64,000 nt of DNA, from contig JAJTUP010000041.1 of the NCBI GenBank assembly GCA_021399435.1, positions 248,001 through 312,000 of the forward strand. Reading direction: 5' to 3'. Of the stretch, positions 47,128 through 58,700 are shown one piece after another. The notes beneath the pieces are model-generated. The model was not told the DNA's origin. It saw nothing but the letters and a program-made list of their open reading frames with translations, and did no database searches. Source of the DNA: Diaporthe sp. PMI_573. Lineage: Eukaryota > Ascomycota > Sordariomycetes > Diaporthales > Diaporthaceae. The first letter of the stretch is position 1; the number at the start of each line of letters is the position of its first letter. The position numbers and the translations under genes are program-made.

Positions 47128-49620
47128 ATGTCGCGGCCGCTGACATTCAGTCATGTGAGCGCAGAGATGTTCGAAACGGGTCAGAAGGGGGCCGGACGAA
47201 AGGGCCCGAGGTACAGGGAAGCCATCTCTTGTTTACCATGCCGCAACAGAAAGGTTCGCTGCAGTCGTGAGCTACCCTGCCGGCAATGCCAAGATCGTTC
47301 GCATGAGTGCTCCTATACCAAATCACCGCGCAAAAGAACAGCAGCAGCACCATCCCACACAGATCCCGCCATTTCCTTGCCGACTCCGCCCGGCCCTTGC
47401 AATGATGTCTCGGCCCCGACCACTCAAGACTTTCAGCCGGCTTGGACTTTGCCCGTTGGTGCGCCAAGACTCGGACTGAGGTCAAGCGCAGCCTCGCCTC
47501 CGAGACTGGCGCACGTGGCGGGCCGGGAGGAAACGAAGAAGAGGCCGGACCAATTCAAATATCCCTCTCCACCTGACTCTGTGACACCAAATGCAGTTCC
47601 TAACGAGGCTGCATTTTCTGGGTCGAACTTTGGGTCAAGGCTACTCGGTCCCACGCACTGGATGGCACCGTGCCAGGAAATGTTGGTGATCAAGGCCATG
47701 CTGGACGGATCCGACGGGTTTGTGACGAACAGACAAGCCTTTGCAGACCTTATGGAGATGGCAAGATCCGCAAACACGCTTCCACCAGTCCTGACCCATC
47801 AATCCAGCGGGTTAGACGCCACATATCTTCGACATCTGCTAGAGGACTGCATCGACGGGCCTGAGACCATGCAGTGGGCCCGGCATTTTCTTGCAGGATG
47901 GGGGCGAATATACCAGATAGTGAATGCCGCTACCTTATCCGAGGACATAGGCAGCATTTATAACACTGCAGACACGGGCCATGCTCATGAAAGACCTGGT
48001 GGCACCGCCTCGTTGCTCCGTGTTTTGATGGTCGTCGCTGTCGCCATGCAGCGCAGCGAGCAACACCGACTCCAGGGCCGCCGTCTCGGAAAGTGTGTTG
48101 AGGACTTCTTGTACGCCACATCCGGGTCCCGCGAGCCGTGCATAGGGCTCGCGCAGGCTCTGCTTCTTCTGCTCGTTCTGAAGACCATTTCGGCGTCTGA
48201 CACGGACAGCATGAGCAGCTCCATGGGCGTCCAAGGCCTCACAAGCCAGGTGGTTTTGGCTATAGGGCTGCACCGCGATCCTGTCCTGTTTCCTGGCGAG
48301 AGCACCTACCAGAGGGAGAGCAGAAAACGCCTGTGGGCTTGCTATTTGCGACTCAGTCTCGACTACTCTGTTCGAACGGGGAGTCCTTTCCCAGTACACC
48401 TCGAGGACACGGATTGTCCTCTTCCAGCCCCAAAAGAAATGTCTACGCCTGACGTTTCGCCTGAGGTCGAGCAGGCAGATGCTGTCTTTAGCCTGGAGGC
48501 GGCAAGGTTGGCCAGAGTCCTCGTCCCAATCCAGCGTGCGCTCTGCTCGCCCTCTCCCAGTGCTTCACAGTGGGAGCTGAGCACGAAAGGCATTACATCC
48601 ACCTTTGAAAGCTTCATAGCCGACATTCCACCAAGTCTCAAGTTGGACGGGGGGTCAAAGAACCCCATTGACGTTATCCTAGTGCTCCAGCGATCGATTC
48701 TGTCCATCAATATGCACAGCATCTCTCTGATGGTGGCCTTGAAGAATGTGCTAAGCAAATCTCCAGACCCATCTCAGAAGGCCCAGTTGATGGAGGTCTG
48801 GGACCATGCCATATCCATACTCGACGTGCTCCAGAACCTCCTCCAGCTCGGTGAGCAGGGCGGAGCACAGGCTGCCACCGCCGCAGAGATAGCATACCAG
48901 CTGCTCTGGCCGGACGCGGTACGGACTGCCCTGTACGCTTGCATTCTTGTCAGCCGCATGTGCCGCCTCGACAGCGGGCGCATGTTGTGGTCGGGAGGGG
49001 CCCGGAACACTATCGCCACCGTCTGCCAGTCGCTGCTGTCAGCGCCGCTGTCTTTTATGTGCCGCTTCTGGCAGAGGAGATTCCACCTCGGCCCCGTGGC
49101 GACCAAGGTCAACTTACTCCTGGCTGTGGCTCTCACTGTCACGTCGAACATCGACGCGTCGGCTGATGCCGCGGCGAGGGACTGGACCCAGCACTCCAAG
49201 GAGAAGTTTATGCAGATTGGCGTCACGGTCGTGGATGAGTGGGTGGCCGGGATGAAGCACGCGTTCGAGACGCGGCTGCGCGAGACACGGGCTGTTGCCA
49301 GCATGGCGCCGGTCGACCATGGCATGGCTGGGCTGCCGCCGTCACTCAACGCCCTACCCGTGACTGCATCGTCGGCACTGAGTTCAATGCCATACGGAGA
49401 TATGCCGACGGAGATCAGCCCATCCTCACTCTCTCCGTGCCTGGCAACGGATGGCGGGTTTGGAGACTTTGACTTCAATTGCAGTGACATCTTTGGCCAG
49501 GGGTTCGATTTTGGCAGCGTGGAAAGCTTAATGACGGAAGGCATGGGAGTATATATTCATGAGGCTTCTCTTAGCCCTGCGACACAGACGAGTGGGCTGA
49601 AGGAATTCCTTGAACATTGA
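47128..49620 (+). CDS. Zn2Cys6 binuclear-cluster transcription factor with fungal-specific TF domain
   Basis: Intronless 830-aa regulator. Residues about 35-61 form a textbook GAL4-type cluster: Cys spacing 2-6-5-2-6 in CLPCRNRKVRCSRELPCRQC and the following CSY. A basic linker (SPRKRT) follows. The central part (about 230-560) matches the fungal-specific TF domain (MHR): SLLRVLMVVAVAMQR, AIGLHRDP, then SRKRLWACYLRLSLDYSVRTGSPFP. The C-terminal 100 residues are acidic/Ser-rich (FGDFDFNCSDIFGQGFDFG), a possible activation region. The start at 47128 places the cluster close to the N terminus; a Met at 47167 is an alternative. It lies next to the transporter, P450 number 2 and NR-PKS and is the best candidate pathway-specific regulator, expected to bind CGG-type palindromes. 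Regulation of the HR-PKS by it is inference. Confidence 0.93.
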   Translation: MSRPLTFSHVSAEMFETGQKGAGRKGPRYREAISCLPCRNRKVRCSRELPCRQCQDRSHECSYTKSPRKRTAAAPSHTDPAISLPTPPGPCNDVSAPTTQDFQPAWTLPVGAPRLGLRSSAASPPRLAHVAGREETKKRPDQFKYPSPPDSVTPNAVPNEAAFSGSNFGSRLLGPTHWMAPCQEMLVIKAMLDGSDGFVTNRQAFADLMEMARSANTLPPVLTHQSSGLDATYLRHLLEDCIDGPETMQWARHFLAGWGRIYQIVNAATLSEDIGSIYNTADTGHAHERPGGTASLLRVLMVVAVAMQRSEQHRLQGRRLGKCVEDFLYATSGSREPCIGLAQALLLLLVLKTISASDTDSMSSSMGVQGLTSQVVLAIGLHRDPVLFPGESTYQRESRKRLWACYLRLSLDYSVRTGSPFPVHLEDTDCPLPAPKEMSTPDVSPEVEQADAVFSLEAARLARVLVPIQRALCSPSPSASQWELSTKGITSTFESFIADIPPSLKLDGGSKNPIDVILVLQRSILSINMHSISLMVALKNVLSKSPDPSQKAQLMEVWDHAISILDVLQNLLQLGEQGGAQAATAAEIAYQLLWPDAVRTALYACILVSRMCRLDSGRMLWSGGARNTIATVCQSLLSAPLSFMCRFWQRRFHLGPVATKVNLLLAVALTVTSNIDASADAAARDWTQHSKEKFMQIGVTVVDEWVAGMKHAFETRLRETRAVASMAPVDHGMAGLPPSLNALPVTASSALSSMPYGDMPTEISPSSLSPCLATDGGFGDFDFNCSDIFGQGFDFGSVESLMTEGMGVYIHEASLSPATQTSGLKEFLEH

Positions 49621-49906
49621 ATTCCAGAAACAATTGTTGATACTTGAACACTGCAGAATGTAGCGGCCTTTGTTTGTGTTGAAGTTTTGGACAATCCTTG
49701 CATCGACCAAAATCTCATCGTTGCAAGAATGTTGTTCCCCTAGACACCTTCAGTATTGTAAATACAGAAGGGTTTCTTGTGATAATCATGCCCGAACACC
49801 TCTAGCTCTATTTTTATTCGGTCACAACGCCGGCTGTGGACCATCCGACCCCAAAATCAGGAACATTGGTGGTTTGCAACTCATCAAACAGCACTATCCG
49901 TCTGGC

Positions 49907-51267
49907 TCAGGCTTTCGTGATGGCGAAGCCGACTTTCAAAACCCGACAGACACAAATCAGCAAGCCTCCTACCAGCACCACAACTCCTGTAAACAAAAAT
50001 GCAGCCCAGAATCTCTCGTCTCCTCCTAATATTGCGCCAGCAACAGGACTGCCGACCAGCATTCCCAAACCAGATGCAAAAAGGGTCATGCCGATGTTGG
50101 ACCCTAGCTTCCGCAGGTCCGGGCAGAGGAAGGCGACAGTGCCCGGGACGACGGAGTTGATCGCGCCGTTGGCGAGCCCAAAAAAGACGGAGACGGCAAT
50201 CAGCGAGCCCTCGTCCATCACGGCGATCCAGGCCAGCGCCACGATGCCGGAGAGCAGCACGGCCGGGATCATGATATGCAGGTTGCCGACCCTATCAGCC
50301 AGGTACGCGGGGAAGACACGCCCGGGGATCGAGGCGGCGTTCATGATGGTGAGCATGTAGAAGGACATGTCCTCCGAGATGCCCAGGCTCAGCGCGTTAA
50401 TCTCGACGTAGAAGAACGGGATGTACAGCCCGATGAAGGTGAGGAAGCACCCCACCAGCCAGATGGCGAAGGGAGGGCTCTTCAGGGACTCGACGTCCGC
50501 CAGCGGGCCTGACTTGCGCGGGGGCAGGTCGGATCGCGGCCGCATCACGGCCGCCGAGACCAGCAGTGTGCCCAGCATCAGGAAGGCAACGATGCGCGTC
50601 GACCATGCCAGGCTCATCCCGTCGGCGAGAAGTTGCTTTATTACTATCGGATAGATGATGCCGCCAACGCACGACCCTGTCGCCGCGATGCCTTGTGCCG
50701 TCGACCGCTTTGTCGAGAAGTAGGTGCCGACCACCGTGACGCTGGCGATAAAGTTCATGCCAGCTCCAATGCCTACCACCACGCCCTGCGCCAGCATTAT
50801 CTGCCAGTATCTTGTGGCGAGGGAAGTCACTGCGGTAGGCAAAAAAACGCCATGTCAGTAAATAAGCACTTATCGGCCTGCTGGCATGTAAGAAGGACCG
50901 ACTCACTCATCATCCCAAACACCTCGAGAAATATTCCAACGCCGATGTCGGCATAGAAGTATCCCGCATCCACGGCGCGTCCTGCCAGAACGCTGCAGAA
51001 CAGCATCAGGAAGGCCTGCAGCGACCCGATCCATGCAATCTGCGACTGGCTCGACGACGCGAGCAGGCCGCGAGAGTACTCTGTCTGGTAGATGCCGAAG
51101 CTGTTGGACAGGCCCCACGTGTTGAAGTTGAGGAAGAAGGCGCCCAGCACCTGCAGCCATGCCTTCGTTCCGCCGTTTGGCGGTGGTGGGGGAGGGGTCG
51201 GCGTCGTGGGCTCGGCCTGGGCCTTCTCGGCCTGGATTTGTGTTACCGAGCTTCTTCCGGACGACAT
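49907..51267 (-). CDS. MFS transporter of the monocarboxylate (MCT) type
   Basis: A 427-aa polytopic membrane protein in two exons (51267-50907 and 50829-49907; intron 78 nt, donor GTGAGT, acceptor CAG), joined in phase as VFGMM-MTSLATRYWQI. The N terminus is a Pro-rich cytosolic tail, then GGTKAWLQVLGAFFLNFNTWGLSNSFGIYQTEY, the signature first helix of fungal MCT-like proteins. About twelve hydrophobic segments can be counted, including QGVVVGIGAGMNFIASVTVVGTYF and AFLFTGVVVLVGGLLICVC. Fungal members export or import organic acids, siderophore-like or secondary metabolites. It is convergent with the regulator (286-bp gap) and is followed by P450 number 2 and the NR-PKS, so export of the polyketide or self-protection is a reasonable inference. 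It may alternatively move primary carboxylates. Confidence 0.92.
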
Positions 51268-52864
51268 TTTGTGTGGTTTTTGGTGACGGGAGGATGTAGT
51301 AATCGATCTCGCTGGATGGGAAGGTTGCGAGGTGCCCAAGGTGTTGGGACTCGAGTATTAGTCGGTAGAGGGATTGTAAAGTCTCTATTACAAGTGTCTT
51401 GATGACTTTTAGAAGAGAGAAAAGGAGAGAGACTCGCTCTTCCCTCAGTCGTGCTTCGGCTACGGCTTCAGAAACTTCTGGGATTTTCTTACCTCAGAAG
51501 CTGACAGCGAGGAACATGGCGTGGTTAGGTATATCAGAGGCGTGCCAGGACCCTCCCGTATCGTGAAACGAATGGGATGTGCATGTCCTAACAAAGCAGT
51601 ATATAAGACGCGTACCAGCGGACTTTTACCACAAGGGGATAGATACATCGAATTGCACGAGTACAGTCACTCAGCTTGCATTACCGAGTCCAAAAGTCAG
51701 CGCAGGCAGTGGTATTGGTCTGGGATTACTCCATTTGACGCTACACAAACCGGATTTTATCTTCCTTTTTCAGACCATCATTGATACAAACATGTCATGT
51801 CAGTGAAGCATTACGCCGATCTTGATATCTGCACTGGCTAATCTGATCATGGATCTTACTGAGCGATCATTTTCCGCGTATGTCTTGATCCAATTCGACA
51901 TTTGCACCACTCTTAATTCTTCCTAGTTGAGATATTCGCCCAAGCCCCTGTCCTAGGACATGCTTACGGATTCTTTCCACTGGTGTGTCCCATCGCGCCA
52001 CCCAAAATGGTCTTTGTGGGGGGCGATCTCGGGGACGCAAAGTACAATATCGATCTGATCGGTGAGAGATGACGTAGCTCTAGGTTTGGTGTTACGCATT
52101 CAAATCAAATACAGGAATTCAAACCCGAGGCGAATTTGAGCCCAAGGCCCGAACACAGGCCCAAGCCTGGACTGAGCTCCGGAGCCTAGATCAAGGCCCA
52201 GTGTTAGAAACAGTGACTCTGAAAACCATCTCAGAAGATTTTCAATGCTTGATATTCTTGTCATGGTTGCATAGATGCTTGTATACGCCCTAGGTGTGCA
52301 TCGCTTGACAGACTATTCGAGTGTCTATATGGGCCTCACTCGTGAGTCTCGGCTCTGAGTACTAGGTTTAATTAACTGTGGCTAGATACCGTGCCGGGAT
52401 AAAGCAGGTAAGCCATGAGAGATGTTTATAGTGCGCATGCAACCTGCTCTTTTCATGTTACATCGCTCGGAAAAAAGGATGAATATAGGGATGCGTGAAT
52501 GGGTACATTGAAGTGATGCAAACCCCATGTTTTGGTGCATATTTTTGGTTGCGACTATTTCCTTTTCCAAAATACAATTTCAGAAATGCATTTTCACATT
52601 ATTGAGGTACTAATACAGATGTATCTCACTTGCTTGTACTCCTGATCGGCCAATTCTATTGTGACATTTACGTCTCCCACTTCTTTCTGGGCCGATTCGT
52701 CTCCCGAGGTCTTGCATTCCGTGCCCCCTGAATTTCAAAGTGGTATACGGCTACTGGACATCGAGCACATATGCGGCTCCAAACATGCAGCTTCTCATGG
52801 ACAATCTGGTGTCTGATGTGTATAGGCTCTTGCTACCGTATGCTTCCCAGTCCCAGCTCTTGAT
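51268..52864. other. Intergenic, nothing recognised apart from a short purine/CCC-rich reiteration
   Basis: A 1.6-kb spacer upstream of the MFS gene and downstream of P450 number 2. At about 52115-52200 the words GGCCCAAG, GAGCCCAAGGCCC and CAAGGCCC recur in an imperfect way, a possible degenerate minisatellite. No coding motif was seen. Confidence 0.4.
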
Positions 52865-54871
52865 CTAAGCCTCGACGGAAATTCGGTTGCTGTCGGAGCG
52901 GCGCCGAAGATGAACTTCAAACTCGTTCTGGACTGCCAACCAGTGATTTGCCACTTTCCAGTCCGGCTTCGCGGTGGACAGTGTCATCTGAAAAAACGGA
53001 GAATCTGGTCAGCCAGGCATGCTACTGACCTGCAGACTTGCCCATGTAGGCAAAGGAAGGGGGGTCATACCTCGAAATGCGTGAAAAGCGTCGGGATAAG
53101 TTTGTAAATCTCCAGGTGAGATATATTCTTTCCTAAGCATGTTCTGCTCCCAGCGCCAAACTGGATAAAGGATAAATCAGCCAACCTGAGCAAGTCAGGT
53201 ATCAGGATAGACAGAAGCCAGGTTTACAACTTGACTGCCGCGAAGTCCACGCCTGCCGCTCACAGACTTACAGTCAAAAGGCTCTTTTCCATGACCCTCC
53301 GTTGGCCCTCGTCCGACCCGAGCCAACGGTCCGGGTTCCACGTCTCGGCATCCTCACCAAACACTTCCCGGTCGCGGTGAACCACCCAGGCATTCATGCC
53401 CACGACCGTTCCCCCGGCAAACCGCTGCCCGCAGATCTCAGCGCCGCCGGCAGGAACAACACGCTCCAGGGTCAGCCCCGTCGCCGGGTGCAGCCGCCCG
53501 GCCTCCTTGATGCAGGCGTCCAGATAAGGAAGCTGGCGGGCCTCCTTCCACGTCGCAATGTCCGACAGCCGGGCACCGGCCCGCGCCGCAGCCAGCTCGT
53601 TCGTGAGCTTGGAAAGGCTCTGCGGGTGCCTCAGCAGGAAGTAGATGACGGCCCTCAGCGTGATGGCCGTGGTGTCGCTGCCTGCCTGCAGGTTCGACAA
53701 GGTCCACGCCGTGATGAACCACTCGGGAATCCGTGCCGGGTCCTTGGCGCGTGCCTCGAGGAAGCGTGAGATGAAGTCTCGCGAGTTATACTGGGCCGAG
53801 ACGGACGACTTCTCATCTGACGACGCGCTCGTCCGCTCCTTGGCGCGTGCCAGGGCGAATGTTATCAGCGGGAAGGTCTTTGTTGGAGACAGACGGCTGA
53901 CGATTGGGTTCTTGGCCCAGAATTTCTCCATCCATGGGATGTTGCCTGCCTGTTCCTACGGTTTCAGCTTCCCATACACCATCCGAATTTCCGAATTTCG
54001 AACAAGATGTTAGGTCGTGCCCGGGGCCTGGGAGAGGGGTAAGAACCAAAAATGAGAGTACATACCCATGAAGCATACTTGAAAAGACCCAGCACCTTCT
54101 GTATGATGCCGTCTACGTCCCTCGCCTCGTCCAGAAATCCAAGCCTTCTGCTGAAAGTGATCTCACCCATCACGTCAAGAGCAAACCATTGTAGCCACTT
54201 GCCTAGGTCAACGCCTTGGTCTGGGTCTGGTCGGGCCTCTTCGAGCTGTCTTATGAGCACACGAATCGTGCTATCTACGTACGGCTCGAACTCGACGAGG
54301 TTACTCATAGAGTAAATGTTGGCGATAGGTCGGCGCAAGGCCGAATGCAGGCTGGCATCTTGCGTATTGAATATTCCTTGTATGACTCTGCCCTGAGCCA
54401 TGGGCTGCATCACCTTGTAGAAATCCGACTGAGCCCACCAAATCAGCGTCATCACCCTGTGACATAGTGCGTGTTGCCTTAAGGTCTAAGTACGTGAGTC
54501 TCGGGGTAAACGCTCACCTTCGGGAAATTCGCACCGGTTCCGTAGATCTGAGGGATGGCTAGAGGGTTGCCCACGCTTATGCAGTTCGGGCCGAGGCGCA
54601 CAAGCTTGCCATATCTTTTGTGCAAGTCAATTTGGATCTCGTGAGCTCGGCCTGAGTATCCCCATCGCGCACGGGGGATGTTGGTGATGGAGGCAAGGAA
54701 TGGCCCTGGGATATGCGACTGCTTCATCCGCTGGCTGACAAGGTATAGGATGAACGCAAACGCCGCCCCCACAGCCGCTAGGGTCGCCTGAGATAATTCC
54801 ATTGCATTCGAGGTTTCCATCATCTCAAATTTGCGGTATGATGCGTGGATAAAATCTGAGCCCTCGATCAA
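52865..54871 (-). CDS. Cytochrome P450 monooxygenase number 2 (pisatin-demethylase-like)
   Basis: A protein of up to 535 aa in five exons (54871-54518, 54428-54066, 53949-53272, 53160-53071, 52987-52865), all junctions phase 0. The start may instead be Met17 or Met24, which lie just before the hydrophobic anchor (TLAAVGAAFAFILYLVS); the IPGPF hinge follows. Other motifs are KRYGKLVRLGPN, FPK-SDFYKV across intron 1, AGSDTTA (I-helix), EAGR (K-helix ExxR), WNPDRW (meander) and FGAGSRTCLGK with thiolate Cys473. It is an ER-bound monooxygenase of the same broad class as the pisatin demethylases. It is divergent from the NR-PKS, so the two probably share regulatory DNA, and it is the strongest P450 candidate for tailoring that enzyme's product. 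The reaction catalysed is unknown. Confidence 0.93.
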
Positions 54872-55712
54872 ATGGTTTTCTTACCCCAGTGGTGACTGCG
54901 CCACGTCGTGGCCTCAGAAGCGCGTTGAAGACAGCCGCATTATATGCGCGTCGCCTCTGCGGGCTTCAGTCAACACAGCCTCGGTCCCAATAATCACACA
55001 TGGCCGTAATGGTGAGTGAAAAAAGCATTCGCAGTCGAAAAAACACGAATATTCGTCACTGGTGTTGACGATCATCGGCTTTGCTGAGGTGAGCTCATGG
55101 GGGTGAGCTTGAAGAAACTTCCATCCAAGAAGGGGAACTAAAGCCCGCGAAGCCCGCGGTGTGGAAGAGCGGACGATCTGCAGAATTTGAACCTTATCAG
55201 TTCGCTACTTAGTTTTGACACGTACGACTTCTGACCGCCTTGGAAAGGGAAGAAAGGTTTCAGCTGAGTTGATGGCTAGGTATCACAACGAAATCAGGCT
55301 GCCTAGTGAAGGAAGCCCGTGTGTCACCACATTTTGCCATACCTGCTGAGACTTACGAATTCGCATGCACATGATGATAGCACCATAAGCCGCAGGCGAA
55401 GTATTCCCGAAGACCTGACGAGAAAAGGGGCAAGGCATATTCGGAGTTCGATGGCTGCAAGCTACCTAGGTAAACAAGACAAGGCTGAACAAAATCATGT
55501 ATACTTAAAGATTGCAATAGACGCTCCTGTGCAGAATACTAATAACGAGAAATGAATGGATCAACCAGGATATTTATGCACAAAAGCTTCTGTCTCACCC
55601 AGCCATCTTGATTTCAAGGGGCTCAGAGCTCGACGAGTTCCAGCTCTGCTTTTGTCAAGGCCACTCAAGGGAATTCCGTCCCCATTACTTTCACTTCTCT
55701 CTATAATTTAAA
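54872..55712. promoter_or_regulatory. Bidirectional promoter between P450 number 2 and the NR-PKS
   Basis: An 841-bp region between two divergent genes, a typical shared control region in fungal clusters. A TATAATTTA-like element (about 55701-55709) abuts the NR-PKS ATG. I could not identify a clear inverted CGG site with confidence by eye. Confidence 0.5.
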
Positions 55713-58700
55713 ATGCCAGCCCAAAGACTGTTCCTATTTGGGGACCAGACTGGCGAGACATTGCCCTCGCTCCAGGATCTCGCCAAGTCAGCCATTGCTA
55801 GCCAGAACCTCGCCAACTTCTTGCGCGTGTGCACAGAGGAGATCCGCAATGCGATCAACAGCGCTCCTGTGCGATACCAGGAATATGTACCCCAGTTCGC
55901 TTCAGTGCTGGAATTGGCGACTCGTGTTGAAGAGACCAAGAATACAAGACTGGCTATCAACACTGCACTGTTGTGCGTTGCTCAATTTGGCCACGTCATT
56001 CTGTATGTTACCTGCAGATACTTTCCATATTTCCTCTATAGTACCAAACGTCATGGATTAAGAGTAATCTCTAGAAGGCATGAACTAATTAAGTCCATCC
56101 CAGTCATCTCGAGTCTAATCCCACAGCCCTCCAGGATGCAGACGACAGGCCAGCAGTGGTCGGCGTCTGCACAGGGCTTCTCACCGCATCAGCCATCTGC
56201 TGTTGCAGTACTCTCTTTGAAGTGCTCTCAATAGCTCCTAAAATCATCACCCTCGCATTCCGGGTGGGACTTGAGGTATCTAGCCGGTCGGAGTCAATCG
56301 ATGTCTCCATTGACCACAGTTGGGCTACCGTGATGAGCAACATCGACTTCGAGACCGCCAGAAACGCAGTATCCAATTTCAACAAAACCAGATTCACTGG
56401 AGAAAGCCCTCGAAAGGTATACATTAGTGCACAAAGCGCAGCCTCCGTCACCGTCAGCGGACCCCCAACAATGCTAGCAGATCTCCTGCAGCGGGAGGCT
56501 GCGTTCGAAAATACGAAGAAAGCTTCTCTACCAATACAGGCAGCCTTTCATGCAGAGCACCTGGCTCCTTTGCCCTTGGAAAAGATCCTCAAGGGACTAG
56601 ACCCAGCATTGCTGGGACTCCCCATGAGACATAGCTTCCTCCTCTCAAGCAGCACTGGAAATCCCTACCCAGGAAAAACCTTCTCAGAAGTCTTTAGGGG
56701 GGTCATGGCAGACATATCGCAGAACATGGTCTCATTTGAGGCTATAAATGCAGGGCTGGCGCTTGTTCTTGATTCCGACGCGGTTCTTTGCACTTTTGGG
56801 CCGGTCACCTGCGCAAAGACGATTAAACAGTCACTGCAGAGCCATGGCACCCAGCTTCTAGTTAGCACAGGTGCAGATCATTGCAGGCCTGATCCCGGAT
56901 ACTCTGACAACGACGTCGCCATAGTCGGTATGTCCGTACGTCTTCCTGGCAGCGAGACTCTGGAGGAATTTTGGCAGGTGCTGGAAGAAGGACGCGACCT
57001 TCACGAGAAGATCCGCCCTGACCGTTTTGACGTGGAAACACACTGTGACCCGACCGGCAAGGCCAAGAACACTACTCTAACACCATATGGAGTCTTCATT
57101 GACAGACCGGGCTTCTTCGACGCGCGTCTCTTCAACATGTCCCCGCGAGAGGCTGCACAAACAGACCCCCAACAACGTCTGATGCTTCTCACCACGTACG
57201 AGGCACTTGAGATGTCTGGATATTCTCCCAACCGAACACCAGCGACACAGACGAGAAGGATTGGGTCGTGGATGGGCCAGACCGGTGACGACTGGCGCGA
57301 CGTAAATGCCAGCCAGAAGGTTGACACCTACTTCATCACCGGTGGCATCAGAGCTTTTGGTCCTGGCCGGTTGAACTACCACTTTGGCTGGGAGGGACCG
57401 AGCTACTCAATAGATACGGCCTGCTCGTCCAGCGCTGCAGCGATCCAGCAGGGGTACTCGGCCTTGCTGGCTGGAGAGTGCGACATGGCAGTTGGCGGCG
57501 GGGCCAATTTTCTCTCCGCTTCGGATTTGTTCGCAGGTCTTAGTCGTGGGAGTTTCCTTTCCAAGACGGGCGGCTGCAAGACTTTCGACCACGACGCAGA
57601 CGGCTATGTCCGCGCTGATGCCGTGGGAGTTGTCGTGATGAAGCGAATGAAAGATGCCATCGCGGACAATGACAATGTCCTCGCTGTCCTCAAGGCCGCA
57701 GTCACAAACCACTCGGCAGAAGCCATATCCATCACACATCCCCATGCCGAAACACAGGAACGCCTTTTCACCTCGACGCTCAACAAGGCTGGTCTTGATC
57801 CTCATGACATTGACTACGGCGAGCTCCACGGCACGGGGACCCAAGCCGGGGATGCGACGGAATCGAGATCCGTGACGAACGTGCTTGCGAGGGACCGCAA
57901 CTCTTCCAACCCGCTGTACATCGGGACGGCCAAGCCAAATATGGGCCACGGAGAGGCCGGCAGTGGTGTCACCTCGCTTATCAAGGCGATCCTGATGATG
58001 AAGTACAACATGATTCCGCCTCATGTCGGTATCAAGGGACGCATCAACCGGAAGCTGCCGAACCTCAAAGAACTGAACACACACATATCGTTCGGCAAGA
58101 CCCCCTTTTACCCTCGAGCCAACGGAGACGGCAAGCGCCGCATCCTGATCAACAACTTCGACGCTGCTGGCGGAAATACCTCCATGGTGATCGAGGATGG
58201 TCCAACAACAACACCTGCCGCGGACGATCGAGCGGATCCTCGGTCCCATCACCTCGTCGTGGTCTCCGGAAAGACGCCCAAGGCGATCCTCGGCAACGTC
58301 CAGAGGCTGATGCAGCAGGCCAAGCAGGCGGCCCCAGGTCTCCTGCTCCGGGATCTCGCGTACACGACGACCGCGCGCCGCATGCACCACGTTCTGCGCC
58401 AAGCCTTTCCGGTCTCCTCCTTGAGCGGGTTGATAACCGCGCTGGAAAAGAGCGCGGCGGAAGAGGATTCGGCAAAGACCTCCTCAAATGGGCCGAAACC
58501 CCCTGTTGTCTTCGTCTTCACCGGGCAGGGATCGCAGTACGCCGGCATGGCGGCTGAGCTGTTCGCCACGCACCCGACGTTCCGCGAGACTGTCCAGCAG
58601 TGTGACCAAATATGCGTTTCAAGAGGGTCGCCGTCGTTCCTGGGGCTTTTGACGGACGGGTCTTCCCTGGACAGCATGGATCGAGCCAGCCCTGCCCAGG

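Noticed and set aside
57407..58402. 331-codon minus-strand frame
   Set aside because: Antisense shadow of the NR-PKS KS domain; no recognisable domain.
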